From contig CAZOWL010000016.1 of NCBI GenBank assembly GCA_964583605.1, positions 1 to 56,323 on the forward strand: a DNA stretch of 56,323 bases. Direction: 5' to 3'. The position numbers and the translations under genes were made by a program. Shown piece by piece: positions 1-8,184 of the stretch. Each line of letters begins with the position of its first letter. Position 1 is the stretch's first letter. A model generated the notes under the pieces. That model worked only from the letters and a program-made list of their open reading frames with translations. It was not told where the DNA came from and did no database searches. This stretch comes from CAZOWL01 sp964583605. Lineage in GTDB: Bacteria; Pseudomonadota; Gammaproteobacteria; Chromatiales; Chromatiaceae.

Positions 1-51
1 CTCCGATCCCCGCCGGCCCCTGAGCACAGTGTCCAGTGTGGGTAATAGACA

Positions 52-143
52 GCCCTCTGGGAGAGGGTTGGGGTGAGGGAACGATCAGGGGCGAGGCGAC
101 TTTTCATCATCTGGGGTGGCCCTCTCGCCCCATGATCGTTAGC
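52..143 (+). repeat. Dispersed 128-bp repeat, copy 1 (left part missing)
   Basis: This copy carries the conserved core from CCCTCTGGGAGAGGG through the arm GGGGCGAGGCGA to the end CATGATCGTTAGC. The outer left part found in other copies (ATGAAATTCGCG and the following CTCCCTCG) is missing or degraded. It is orientation A, defined here as reading toward GTTAGC on the plus strand. It lies downstream of the methyltransferase gene, so a role as a 3'-end structure is possible. Nine further copies occur in this window. Confidence 0.85.
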
Positions 144-384
144 CATGCCTTCGTGATGGGACCACGAGAAGTGTGTGGCGTCAAGCATTCACGCCCGGAC
201 GCCTGAGCGGACTCTCGGTGCGTCCTGCGCGCGGATGGGAACGCCGAGTCTCTTGCCGGCGTCAAGGAGTCGCGAGAGGCGGCCCTGGCGTTGCTGGCAC
301 TGGTGCGGCCATCACCGTGTGCTCTCGTACCGAGCTCCGGGCTTTGACGGAGATATGACCGTTGCTAGGTTCCTGGCGAGATGT
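144..384. other. Stretch without a recognisable gene
   Basis: Between repeat copy 1 and the methyltransferase stop codon no reading frame looks real. The short open frames here overlap each other on both strands, have arginine-rich, low-complexity translations and match no family I know. No clear terminator was seen. Confidence 0.5.
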
Positions 385-1170
385 CTAGGTCTGGCCAAAC
401 CGTGGCCAGAGGAAGCCTGTACGGACCTTGTACTCGGCGTATTCAGGCAGGGTGCGCAGGAACTTGCGCTCCTCGATCTTGGCGCGGACGATCTGCAGCG
501 CGACGGCGGCGACGAAGAGCCAAAGCCCAACCGGCGTGGCCGATAGCACGGCGATCCCGAAGATGTGAATGATCTCGCCCGCATAGAGCGGGTGGCGGAT
601 GTGCCTGTAGGGCCCGTCTGTCACCAGGCTCCGCACCGCGGCACGAAGACCAAACGAACGCTTGAGATAGATCAGTGCCCAGATACTGAGCGCGGCCCCG
701 GTAAAGCCGATTGCGAAGCCGAGCATGCTGAGATAGAAGCCGTACAGAGGCGTAAGCGTGCGCAGCCAAGCGAGTGTCTCGGGGGAATAGCCCGGCAGCA
801 GCTGGCGCACCTCTGGGAGAAAGAGCAGTGTGAAGCCGATGACCGGGACGAAGACTGTGATGAGGGGAAAGATGTTCTCCCACAGGCCCTCCGGGCCGTT
901 CTTCGCGGCACTGCGCACGACGAAGCTCCAGAAGACCAGGGCATCGAAGGCGATCGCCGTAACGAAGTACAGGACATAGGACAGCTGGTTCGTCAGGTAA
1001 TAGGTGGCGCCAGGTCCGTAGAGCTCGAGCTCGCCGATGTGACGGAGCATTTCCCAGAACCGAGCATCGCCGCTCAGGTGGATCCAGAGCGAGTAGATCT
1101 TGGCGCTGACGATCATCCCAAAGAGCACGATTGGTGCTCCATCTCGCTTGAGCTTGTCGGCTGTCGTCAT
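385..1170 (-). CDS. Isoprenylcysteine carboxyl methyltransferase-like membrane protein
   Basis: 261-residue polytopic membrane protein of the ICMT/PEMT-type methyltransferase superfamily. Five or six hydrophobic segments are visible, at about residues 12-30, 60-85, 98-118 and 140-170 and in the C-terminal third. The family signature sits near the C-terminus: GPYRHIRHPLYAGEI followed by the EERKFL...PEYAEYKVR block, the part that binds S-adenosylmethionine in this superfamily. These proteins methylate lipid or prenylated substrates; the substrate here cannot be told from sequence. The ATG at 1170 is the first in frame. Repeat copy 2 lies just upstream, so the promoter is either between them or reads through the repeat. 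An NnrU-like or phospholipid methyltransferase assignment is also possible. Confidence 0.8.
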   Translation of the reverse strand: MTTADKLKRDGAPIVLFGMIVSAKIYSLWIHLSGDARFWEMLRHIGELELYGPGATYYLTNQLSYVLYFVTAIAFDALVFWSFVVRSAAKNGPEGLWENIFPLITVFVPVIGFTLLFLPEVRQLLPGYSPETLAWLRTLTPLYGFYLSMLGFAIGFTGAALSIWALIYLKRSFGLRAAVRSLVTDGPYRHIRHPLYAGEIIHIFGIAVLSATPVGLWLFVAAVALQIVRAKIEERKFLRTLPEYAEYKVRTGFLWPRFGQT

Positions 1171-1236
1171 GATTGGGTGATCTGTGCCGTTCAGTGAGAC
1201 GCTTCGCGTCTTACTATGAAATGCGCCCCGTGTTCG

Positions 1237-1364
1237 TTACTATGAAATTCGCGAAGCACCTTTGCTCCCTCGCCCTCTGGGAGAGGGTTGGGGTGAGGGA
1301 ACGATCAGGGGCGAGGCGACATTTCATCGTCCGGGGTGGCTCGGCTCGCCCCATGATCGTTAGC
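1237..1364 (+). repeat. Dispersed 128-bp repeat, copy 2
   Basis: Full-length copy in orientation A, running from TTACTATGAAATTCGCG to CCCATGATCGTTAGC. A second partial left end, TTACTATGAAATGCG, occurs at 1211-1225, as if an earlier or tandem copy had been reduced to its edge. The copy lies between hoxW and the methyltransferase gene, both on the minus strand, and it abuts a different REP-like element on its right. Confidence 0.9.
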
Positions 1365-1490
1365 CCGGATGCAGCGTAGCGAAATCCGGGGCCAGCGTCA
1401 GCTGCCTTCGCGCGCCTGTACCGACGGGCGGACGCCGTCACCTGGATTCCGCTGGGCTTCATCCAGGCTACCCCTGGGCTTCATCCAGGT
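1363..1490. repeat. REP-like inverted repeat overlapping the 3' end of hoxW
   Basis: Two imperfect inverted copies of a 28-nt unit, at 1363-1390 (begins GCCCGGATGCAGCG) and 1441-1468 (begins CCTGGATTCCGC), match at 22 of 28 positions when one is reverse-complemented. A third partial unit, CCTGGGCTTCATCCAGG, is at 1473-1489. Units of the form CCGGAT...ATCCGGGCTA are familiar dispersed elements in many proteobacteria. The hoxW stop codon (TAG at 1468-1470) and its last residues are encoded inside this element. Confidence 0.75.
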
Positions 1491-1977
1491 TGCCCCGGGC
1501 GTTGCGGCCCTGATCGCAGGGGTCGGCCTGCTCGATCAGGGCCCGCACCGCGCCGACCAGGTCGTCAATCGTGGCCGCGACCACATCGCTCAGCTCGAGG
1601 TGGCGAAACTCGAAGCAGAGCCCAGGTGTCGAGACGAGGTAGGCTTCGGGTCGTCGCCCGCAGAGCGTCGCCGTCCAAGCCAGCAGCTCCTGCGGATCGA
1701 GGAAGTGCGCCACAGTGACGCGCGGCCCTGGGGCGGGGGCGAGGCGTCGACACTGGACCTCGCCGGGTGCGCCCTCGACGGCGGCATCAACGAAGACGAC
1801 CAATTCTGCGGCGGCGATCTCGGGTACCAGGTCGGGCGTGAGTATATGGCGTGCAAGGGTGTTGGTGCCCTCAGGCATTCCCTCCCGCTCCAAGCGCTCG
1901 ATCACCAAGGGGCCGATGGCGTCGTCGCCACGGATCGGGCTGCCATAGCCGATAACGAGGACGCGGTGAGTGACCAC
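1468..1977 (-). CDS. hoxW: Hydrogenase maturation protease (HoxW type)
   Basis: Nickel-dependent endopeptidase of the HyaD/HybD/HoxW family. It removes the C-terminal peptide of the hydrogenase large subunit after nickel insertion. The N-terminus VLVIGYGSPIRGDDAIGP is the family hallmark, with the first metal-binding Asp/Glu region, and FVDAAVEG carries the second conserved Asp. The GTG at 1977 is chosen because AAGGAG lies eight bases upstream; an in-frame ATG at 2022 would add 15 residues but has no such site. It follows hoxH by about 50 bp and is evidently the last gene of the hox operon. The C-terminal NLDEAQG and the stop codon derive from a REP-like repeat, so the natural C-terminus may have been replaced. 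Confidence 0.9.
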   Translation of the reverse strand: MVTHRVLVIGYGSPIRGDDAIGPLVIERLEREGMPEGTNTLARHILTPDLVPEIAAAELVVFVDAAVEGAPGEVQCRRLAPAPGPRVTVAHFLDPQELLAWTATLCGRRPEAYLVSTPGLCFEFRHLELSDVVAATIDDLVGAVRALIEQADPCDQGRNARGNLDEAQG

Positions 1978-2028
1978 TCGATCTGCTCCTTCAGATGCGC
2001 CCCTGCCGCCCTCTCGCTCCATAGGGTC

Positions 2029-3456
2029 TCAGTGGCGACGCAGGCTCGCCACGACGTCGCCCGACGGATCCTGCAGCTCGATCTCGATCGGCATCTGACC
2101 GAAGGCATGCGAGGCGCAGGAGAGGCAGGGATCGAAGCAGCGAATCACCGCCTCGACGCGATTGAGCATCCCCTCCTCGAGCCGAGTGCCGTCGACGTAG
2201 GCGTCGGCGACCTGCTTGATGCCGGCGTTCATCGCCAGGTTGTTGTGGCCGGTGGCGATGATCAGGTTCATCCAGGTCATCAGGCCGTCGTCATCGATCC
2301 TATAATGGTGGATCAGGGTGCCGCGGGGGGCCTCGCTAACACCGATACCTTCGTCTTGGTTGCTGCGGGCACGGGCGCGGACGCGATGATCGAGGATGTG
2401 AGGGTCCTTCAGGAGTCGTTTCATCATCTCCAGTGCGAAGATGATCTCGACTAGCCGTGCATAGTGATAGTGGAAGCTGCTGCTGATCGGGCCGGACTCC
2501 TGCAGCGTGCGGAATTCCGCGAGGGCGACGTCGGCATACGGTGTCCCGCAGGACTCCGCATTGTTGAGCCGCGCCAGCGGACCGACTCGGTAGATGCCCT
2601 TCGGATAGCCCATCGGCTTGTAGTACGGGAACTTCATATAGCTGAAGTCCTCGACCGCCTCGCCGATCAGACGCTCATACTCGCTCGGCGGGACCATGTC
2701 TTCGACGATACGACCCTGCGCATCTGTGATGCGAATCAGGCCATCGTAATGCTCCAGGTCGCCTTCTGGCGTGACCAGACTGAGGAACATCGTCTCCATG
2801 TCGGCAAAGTGGCGGGCCTCTTCCTGGAACTTGGGTAGCAGCGTCTTGTAGAAGGCATAGGTCTGCTTGGCGATCTCGAGACCCTCGGGCAACATCGCGA
2901 GCATCGCATCGCGCTTCTCCGTCGTCAGCGGCTCATTGACCCCCCCGGGCACGACCCAAGTCGGGTGGATCTTCTTCCCCCCGAGGATCTCGATGATCTG
3001 CTGGCCGATCTGGCGCAGGCGGATCCCGTCGCGCGCCAACTGCGGGTTGGATTGCATGACGCCGAAGATGTTGCGGCTCGCGGGATCCGCGTCCCAGCCA
3101 AGCAGCAGGTCGGGTGACGAGAGGTGAAAGAAGGACAGGGCATGGGACTGGGTGATCTGAGCCAGGTTCATGATGCGGCGCAGCTTCTCACCAGTCGGCG
3201 GGATACTGACGCTGAGGAGGTTATCGCAGGCCTTGTTCGAAGCCAGCAGATGGCTCACCGGGCAGATGCCGCAGGTCCGTGCCGTCAGGGCCGGCATCTC
3301 ACGGTACGGGCGGCCCTCGCAGAACTTCTCGAAGCCGCGAAACTGCGTGAGATGAAACTTGGCGTCGCCGACCTTGCCGGTCTCGTCGAGCTGCAGCGTG
3401 ATGCGTGCGTGCCCTTCGATGCGGGTGACGGGCTCGATCGTAATCGTTCGGCTCAT
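2029..3456 (-). CDS. hoxH: [NiFe]-hydrogenase large subunit HoxH
   Basis: Catalytic subunit of the cytoplasmic NAD-coupled bidirectional hydrogenase; it holds the Ni-Fe(CN)2CO centre that interconverts H2 and protons. The four nickel-binding cysteines are visible: RTCGICPVSH (Cys62 and Cys65) and DPCLSCASH (Cys444 and Cys447). After His450 there is a 25-residue tail (AFGQMPIEIE...), the peptide the maturation protease removes, so the encoded protein is the precursor. The length of 475 residues is normal for HoxH. The ATG at 3456 starts MSRTITIEPVTRIEGHARI, the conserved N-terminus. It is separated from hoxY by an unusually long 250-bp gap. Confidence 0.97.
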   Translation of the reverse strand: MSRTITIEPVTRIEGHARITLQLDETGKVGDAKFHLTQFRGFEKFCEGRPYREMPALTARTCGICPVSHLLASNKACDNLLSVSIPPTGEKLRRIMNLAQITQSHALSFFHLSSPDLLLGWDADPASRNIFGVMQSNPQLARDGIRLRQIGQQIIEILGGKKIHPTWVVPGGVNEPLTTEKRDAMLAMLPEGLEIAKQTYAFYKTLLPKFQEEARHFADMETMFLSLVTPEGDLEHYDGLIRITDAQGRIVEDMVPPSEYERLIGEAVEDFSYMKFPYYKPMGYPKGIYRVGPLARLNNAESCGTPYADVALAEFRTLQESGPISSSFHYHYARLVEIIFALEMMKRLLKDPHILDHRVRARARSNQDEGIGVSEAPRGTLIHHYRIDDDGLMTWMNLIIATGHNNLAMNAGIKQVADAYVDGTRLEEGMLNRVEAVIRCFDPCLSCASHAFGQMPIEIELQDPSGDVVASLRRH

Positions 3457-3706
3457 GATCGCTGTCTACCAATGATGGGTAACCGAGATCCGGCGCTTGG
3501 CGCCGCCAAGGCACAGAGGACAGGCAAGAATACACGGCCTCCTGTTGCTCGCAGCTTTCCTTCTGTGGTAACTGTCGCCACCGGGACAATCCTCCGGAAT
3601 CCTTTGCTATCTCCGCCGTCTTTGCGGTTCAAGTGAGTGTCTTAAGCGCATCAGATCCATCCTCTAAGACTGCCTGCGCCTTTCGCGCAACATGACATGG
3701 CCGAGC
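3457..3706. repeat. Non-coding insert between hoxY and hoxH, probably a dispersed repeat
   Basis: The other hox genes overlap or lie at most about 100 bp apart, yet here 250 bp carry no gene. The segment contains a hairpin GGCGCTTGGCGCC and the strings AGGCACAGAGGACAGG, CAATCCTCCGGAATCC and CTTTGCGGTTCAAG. From memory these resemble a non-coding element that recurs in many proteobacterial genomes. Only one copy is present here, so the repeat status is an inference. It may change the HoxY:HoxH expression ratio or mark an insertion. Confidence 0.45.
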
Positions 3707-4249
3707 CTAGGCCCCGAAGCGCGTCACGTCGATTGGCCTCGGCGTGCGCCCGGCGAGCAGCTCGCTCAGGACGTACCAGATGGTGTCGGCCGTGGGTGGA
3801 CAGCCGGGGACAAAGAAGTCGACGGCGACGGCACCATGCACCGGGATCACCGTTTCGAGGAGCTCTGGCACGCCGCGCGTCGGCAGCATCGGCTGCAGCG
3901 TGACGTTCTCCTGAAAGGCGCGGTTGGTCACATCGACGAGCTTGAATTGGTTGCGCATACCCGGCACATTGCCGTTCACGGCGCAGTCGCCGAGGCTGAT
4001 CAGCACCCGACAACGACGCCGAAACTCCTTGGCCTTGGCCAGATCATCCGCGTTGCTCACGGCTCCCTCCAAGATCCCGACGTCGACCTGCTCGGGAATC
4101 TCCTTCGTGTCGACGAGCGGGCTGTAGACGATCTCCACCTGCTTAGCCAGCTCGAGCAAGCGGTCGTCGAGATCGAGGAAGGACATGTGGCAGCCGGAGC
4201 ATCCGTCGAGCCAAGCGGTGGCGACAGTGATCTTGCCCTTTGCGCTCAC
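3707..4249 (-). CDS. hoxY: [NiFe]-hydrogenase small subunit HoxY
   Basis: 180-residue electron-transfer subunit paired with HoxH. It carries the proximal [4Fe-4S] cluster: the N-terminal motif LDGCSGCHMSF supplies the first two cysteines, LISLGDCAVNG the third and FVPGCPPTADTIW the fourth. This short form is typical of HoxY, which lacks the extra cluster domain of membrane-bound hydrogenase small subunits. The start is GTG at 4249, overlapping the hoxU stop by four bases (GTGA), which indicates translational coupling. It electronically links HoxH to the diaphorase module HoxEFU. Confidence 0.95.
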   Translation of the reverse strand: MSAKGKITVATAWLDGCSGCHMSFLDLDDRLLELAKQVEIVYSPLVDTKEIPEQVDVGILEGAVSNADDLAKAKEFRRRCRVLISLGDCAVNGNVPGMRNQFKLVDVTNRAFQENVTLQPMLPTRGVPELLETVIPVHGAVAVDFFVPGCPPTADTIWYVLSELLAGRTPRPIDVTRFGA

Positions 4250-4980
4250 AGCATATGCCTCCGGCGGGTGATATATGGCAGAAAGTGCAGATCTTTGGTC
4301 ATCTCCCCGACCGAGGTCCCCTGTTTGACCAAGGCCCCGGTAGGGCAGACCTGCACGCACTTGCCGCAGCTCGTGCAGGTGTCACTCTCACCCCACGGGC
4401 GGAGCATGTCCGTGATAACCTGGCAGTCGCTGCCGCGGCCCATGACGTCCCAGGTATGGGCGCCTTCCACCTCGTCACAGACGCGCACGCAGCGCGTGCA
4501 CAGCACGCACCTGTTGTGGTCGACGCGGAACATCTCGTGAGAGGAGTCGACCTGATAGGCGACATGCCGATAGGGGACCCGCACGTGATCGACGCCGCAA
4601 CGCTGGGCCAGTGTCTGCAGCTCGCAATGGCCGTTTGAGACACACACCGAGCAGACGTGATTGCGCTCGGCGAAGAGCAGCTCGACGATGGTGCGGCGGT
4701 AGCGCTGCAGCCGCTCGGTATTGGTGAGGATCTGCATGTCCTCGGCAACGAGGGTCGCGCAGGCGGGGACGAGGCGCCCAGAGCCGACCAGCTCGACCAG
4801 GCACAACCGGCACGCCCCCCAGGTGCTCAGGCCCTCCAGGTAGCAGAGCGTCGGGATCGGGATGCGGTGCTCTCTCGCCACCTCGATGATGGTCTCGTCC
4901 TCGCGGGCCGAATAGTCATTGCCATCGATCTGGAAGGTGACGACCCGGACGTTCGATACGGGGGCAGCGGGCATCGGCAT
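4246..4980 (-). CDS. hoxU: Bidirectional hydrogenase diaphorase subunit HoxU
   Basis: 244-residue iron-sulfur subunit of the diaphorase module, homologous to the N-terminal part of NuoG. In order it shows a [2Fe-2S] ferredoxin domain (CYLEGLSTWGACRLCLVE), a cysteine/histidine segment near HVCSVCVSNGHC that binds another [4Fe-4S] cluster, and two ferredoxin-type motifs, CVLCTRCVRVC and CTSCGKCVQVC. It passes electrons between HoxF and HoxY. The ATG at 4980 is used; a second ATG two codons later is equally possible. The stop overlaps the hoxY start. Confidence 0.95.
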   Translation of the reverse strand: MPMPAAPVSNVRVVTFQIDGNDYSAREDETIIEVAREHRIPIPTLCYLEGLSTWGACRLCLVELVGSGRLVPACATLVAEDMQILTNTERLQRYRRTIVELLFAERNHVCSVCVSNGHCELQTLAQRCGVDHVRVPYRHVAYQVDSSHEMFRVDHNRCVLCTRCVRVCDEVEGAHTWDVMGRGSDCQVITDMLRPWGESDTCTSCGKCVQVCPTGALVKQGTSVGEMTKDLHFLPYITRRRHML

Positions 4981-5081
4981 TGGTGAGCTCCGGTGGCAAA
5001 GAGGCGCTGGAGAGCGGCGCCCTGGGCTGGGGAGGTCTGGGCGGCGAGCGGAAGGATCTCGACCCGGCCCCTACAGGCTCG

Positions 5082-6695
5082 CTAGACCGGCTTTGCGGCC
5101 AGTCGTTCCTCATACTCGGCCCTGAAATACCTCAGGGTGCTCAACACTGGATTCGGCGCCGTCTGCCCGAGCCCGCACAGGCTGGTCGCCTGGACCACAT
5201 CGCACAGCTCTTCGAGCAGGGCGAGGTCCTCGGGCGTCGCCTCGGCCTTCGAGATCTTGTCCAGCAGCGCGTGCATCTGCTGCGTACCGGCGCGACAGGG
5301 CACGCATTTGCCGCATGACTCGGTCATGCAGAACTCCATGAAGTACCGGGCCACATCGACCATCGACGAGCCCTCGTCCATGACGATCATCCCGCCGGAG
5401 CCCATGATGGTGCCGAGATCGCGCAGGCTGTCGTAGTCGACCGGCATGTCGAGCTGGCTGGCCGGCAGACAGCCGCCGGACGGGCCGCCGGTCTGCACGG
5501 CCTTGAACGGCTTGTTGCCGGGGATGCCACCGCCGATGACCTCGATGATGTCGCGCAGCGTCGTGCCCATCGGTACCTCGATCAGCCCGGTATTGCGGAT
5601 GGCCCCAGCCAGCGCGAAGACCTTGGTCCCTTTGGATCGCTCGGTGCCGATGCTGGCGAACCACTCGCCGCCATCGCGGATGATGGGCGCGATGTTGGCG
5701 AAGGTCTCGACATTGTTGATCAGCGTCGGATAGCCCCAGAGTCCGGATTGGGCCGGGTAGGGCGGGCGCGGGCGTGGCTGGCCGCGCAGGCCCTCGATGG
5801 AGGCCATCAGCGCGGTCTCCTCGCCGCAGACAAAGGCGCCCGCGCCGAGGCGGATCTCGACCTCGAAGCTGAACTCGGTCTCGGCGATCTGGTTGCCGAT
5901 GAAACCCGCCCGCTTGGCCTTGCGGATGGCGTTCTGAATCCGCTCGACGGCCAGTGGATACTCGGCGCGGATGTAGACGTAGCCCTTGCTCGCGCCGACT
6001 GCGTAGGCGGCGATCGCCATCCCTTCCAACACGCGATGCGGGTCCGATTCCAGCACCGCCCGATCCATGAAGGCCCCGGGGTCGCCCTCGTCGGCGTTGC
6101 AGATCACGTACTTCTGGCCGACCGGCATCTTGGCGACGGTGGACCACTTCAGGCCGGTCGGGTAGCCGCCGCCACCTCGGCCGCGCAGACCACTGGTCGT
6201 CACCTCCTGCAGGACCTCGGTCGGCGTCATCTCGGTGAGCGCCTGGACCAGGGCGAAATATCCGCCGGCGGCAACGTACTCTTTGAAGCTGTCAGGATCG
6301 ACTATTCCCGCATTGGCCAGGACGATCTTCTGCTGGCGGGCGAAGAAGGGCTGGTCGCTCGGGCAGTGCAGGCGCTCGACGGGCCCGTGGCCGATGCTGG
6401 CGAGGATATCGGCCGCGTCCTCCGCGCGCACGTCGCGATAGAGGATCGGCTCGACCGATTCATCGCCGGTCTCGGCGACAGAGACCATCGGGCCGGCCGA
6501 GCACAGGCCCATGCAACCGACCCCCTTGACCCGGCAGGATCCACCGTCCGAGCAGCCGGCCCTCAGGGCGTCGAGGACCGCCGGCGCACCGGATGATTGG
6601 CAGCTTGCGGCCATGCAGACGCGCACCTCGTGTCCTGCGCTCGCGCGATCGCGCCGATACTCTTCGGCTCGGTCATACATGTCATCCAGATGCAT
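5082..6695 (-). CDS. hoxF: Bidirectional hydrogenase NAD-reducing diaphorase HoxF
   Basis: 537-residue flavoprotein that oxidises or reduces NAD(H) through FMN, homologous to a NuoE-like segment fused to NuoF. The N-terminal region has a thioredoxin-fold [2Fe-2S] domain (KGVGCMGLCSAGPMV). The central region has the FMN/NAD site GLRGRGGGGYPTGLKW, and the C-terminus has the [4Fe-4S] motif ESCGKCVPCRAGT. It lies three bases downstream of the hoxE stop codon, so the two are co-translated. About 100 bp separate its stop from hoxU. The length fits HoxF of phototrophs. Confidence 0.96.
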   Translation of the reverse strand: MHLDDMYDRAEEYRRDRASAGHEVRVCMAASCQSSGAPAVLDALRAGCSDGGSCRVKGVGCMGLCSAGPMVSVAETGDESVEPILYRDVRAEDAADILASIGHGPVERLHCPSDQPFFARQQKIVLANAGIVDPDSFKEYVAAGGYFALVQALTEMTPTEVLQEVTTSGLRGRGGGGYPTGLKWSTVAKMPVGQKYVICNADEGDPGAFMDRAVLESDPHRVLEGMAIAAYAVGASKGYVYIRAEYPLAVERIQNAIRKAKRAGFIGNQIAETEFSFEVEIRLGAGAFVCGEETALMASIEGLRGQPRPRPPYPAQSGLWGYPTLINNVETFANIAPIIRDGGEWFASIGTERSKGTKVFALAGAIRNTGLIEVPMGTTLRDIIEVIGGGIPGNKPFKAVQTGGPSGGCLPASQLDMPVDYDSLRDLGTIMGSGGMIVMDEGSSMVDVARYFMEFCMTESCGKCVPCRAGTQQMHALLDKISKAEATPEDLALLEELCDVVQATSLCGLGQTAPNPVLSTLRYFRAEYEERLAAKPV

Positions 6696-6698
6696 GGC

Positions 6699-7187
6699 TT
6701 ACTCCAGACTGGCCAGCTTGGCGTTGAGCTCATCGGCCGTCTGTTTGCCCAGCATCGCCCCGTCGAGCACGGCGGCCGGCGCCAGACCGCAGGCGCCGAC
6801 GCACCGAGCGGTGAGAACGGATAGGCGATTGTCGGGTGTGGTCTCCCCGGGGTTGACGCCGAATCGTTGCTCGATACCCTCGATCAAGCCGCCAGCCCCC
6901 TTGATGTAGCAAGCGGTGCCGGTACAGATGACACAGGCATGCCGCCCCTTCGGCTTGAGAGTGAAGAGGTGATAGAAGGTGGCGACGCCTAAGACCTTGC
7001 TCGGCGGTAGGTCGAGCGATTCGGCGACGAAACGCAGCGAGGTCTCGTCGAGGTAGCCGAAGGCGTTTTGCACGCTATGCAGGGCCTCGATGAGGGCGTG
7101 CTCCGCATAGCCGTTGCGTCGCATGGTCGCGTTGACGAGCTTCCAGCGCTTGTCGTCGCCGGGTGGTGAAGGCTTGCTATGCCGCAC
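6699..7187 (-). CDS. hoxE: Bidirectional hydrogenase subunit HoxE
   Basis: 162-residue NuoE-like [2Fe-2S] protein, first gene of the operon. HoxE associates with HoxFUYH and may connect the enzyme to other electron carriers. The thioredoxin-like fold is recognisable in CTGTACYIKGAGGLIEGIE and in CVGACGLAPAAVLDG, which together hold the four cluster cysteines. The frame opens with GTG at 7187, with GGGAG upstream; an ATG 21 codons in would lose part of the helical N-terminus, so the GTG is preferred. The promoter must lie in the divergent 7188-7400 interval shared with pssA. No hydrogenase accessory (hyp) genes are in the window. Confidence 0.94.
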   Translation of the reverse strand: MRHSKPSPPGDDKRWKLVNATMRRNGYAEHALIEALHSVQNAFGYLDETSLRFVAESLDLPPSKVLGVATFYHLFTLKPKGRHACVICTGTACYIKGAGGLIEGIEQRFGVNPGETTPDNRLSVLTARCVGACGLAPAAVLDGAMLGKQTADELNAKLASLE

Positions 7188-7400
7188 TGCCTGGACTCCC
7201 TCATGTCAAGCTTGGTCATGGGTGGTGGGTGAGTGCCGTTGCGACGGAGCGGTGGGTTGCCGCATCACATCAGGGCGCTCTGCGCGGTCGATTACAGCGT
7301 GAATCGGCCTTTTTGTGTAACGGGTGCGCCGCCCTTTTTCGCATCGGGCGACGGCGGATATACTCTCAAGTCGTTTTCAGAAGGAGGATTCCCCGCAGCG

Positions 7401-8156
7401 ATGGAAGAGCGGTCGACCCAGCCGAAACGCCGCCGCGGCATCTATCTGTTGCCGAATCTCTTTACGACCGCGGCCCTGTTCGCAGGTTTTTATGCGATCT
7501 TGACCTCAGACCAGGGACGCTTCGAGGCTGCGGCCCTGGCGATCCTTGCGGCTATGGTACTCGATGGCTTTGACGGGCGTATTGCGCGCTTGACGAATAC
7601 GCAGAGCGACTTCGGTGCCGAGTACGATAGCCTGTCCGACATGGTCGCCTTCGGGATTGCTCCCGCGCTCGTCGTCTACCATTGGACCCTCGACGCCCTT
7701 GGCCAGGCCGGCTGGCTGGCGGCCTTTGTCTACACGGCGGCCGCGGCGCTGCGTTTGGCCCGTTTTAACACCCAGATCGGCATCACCGATCGACGCTACT
7801 TTCAGGGCCTGCCGAGCCCCGCTGCGGCGGCGATTATCGCCACGGTCGTCTGGCTCAGTGCCGTCTATGGCGTGCCGGGTGATTCTGGACTGGTGGCCTT
7901 TTCGGCGATGTTGATCACAACCACCGCTGGGCTCCTGATGGTCAGCAACTTCCGCTACTACAGCTTCAAGGAGCTGGAGCTGCGCGGGCGCGTGTCCTTC
8001 ATCCTGGCCGTGCTCGTCATGCTGTCATTCGCCGTCGTCTTGATCAACCCCCCGGTCGTGCTGTTCCTTGGATTCTTCGCATATGCGGTCTCCGGGCCTG
8101 CCTGGACCTTGCTCCGCCGTCGCCGCCGTCGGGCCCTGCGGCAGCGCGAGCGCTGA
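7401..8156 (+). CDS. pssA: CDP-diacylglycerol-serine O-phosphatidyltransferase
   Basis: Integral membrane enzyme of about 251 residues that makes phosphatidylserine from CDP-diacylglycerol and serine, the first committed step to phosphatidylethanolamine. It shows the CDP-alcohol phosphotransferase signature DGFDGRIAR followed by spaced G, D and D residues (FGAEYDSLSD) near residues 52-78, and about seven hydrophobic segments. The start ATG at 7401 is preceded by AAGGAGG. The open frame extends upstream to 7233, but that part is arginine- and proline-rich leader and is probably not translated. It is transcribed divergently from hoxE. A phosphatidylserine decarboxylase relic occurs near 48.1 kb. 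Confidence 0.93.
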   Translation: MEERSTQPKRRRGIYLLPNLFTTAALFAGFYAILTSDQGRFEAAALAILAAMVLDGFDGRIARLTNTQSDFGAEYDSLSDMVAFGIAPALVVYHWTLDALGQAGWLAAFVYTAAAALRLARFNTQIGITDRRYFQGLPSPAAAAIIATVVWLSAVYGVPGDSGLVAFSAMLITTTAGLLMVSNFRYYSFKELELRGRVSFILAVLVMLSFAVVLINPPVVLFLGFFAYAVSGPAWTLLRRRRRRALRQRER

Positions 8157-8184
8157 GACGCGTTGTCGACCCTGAGCCTAGCCG

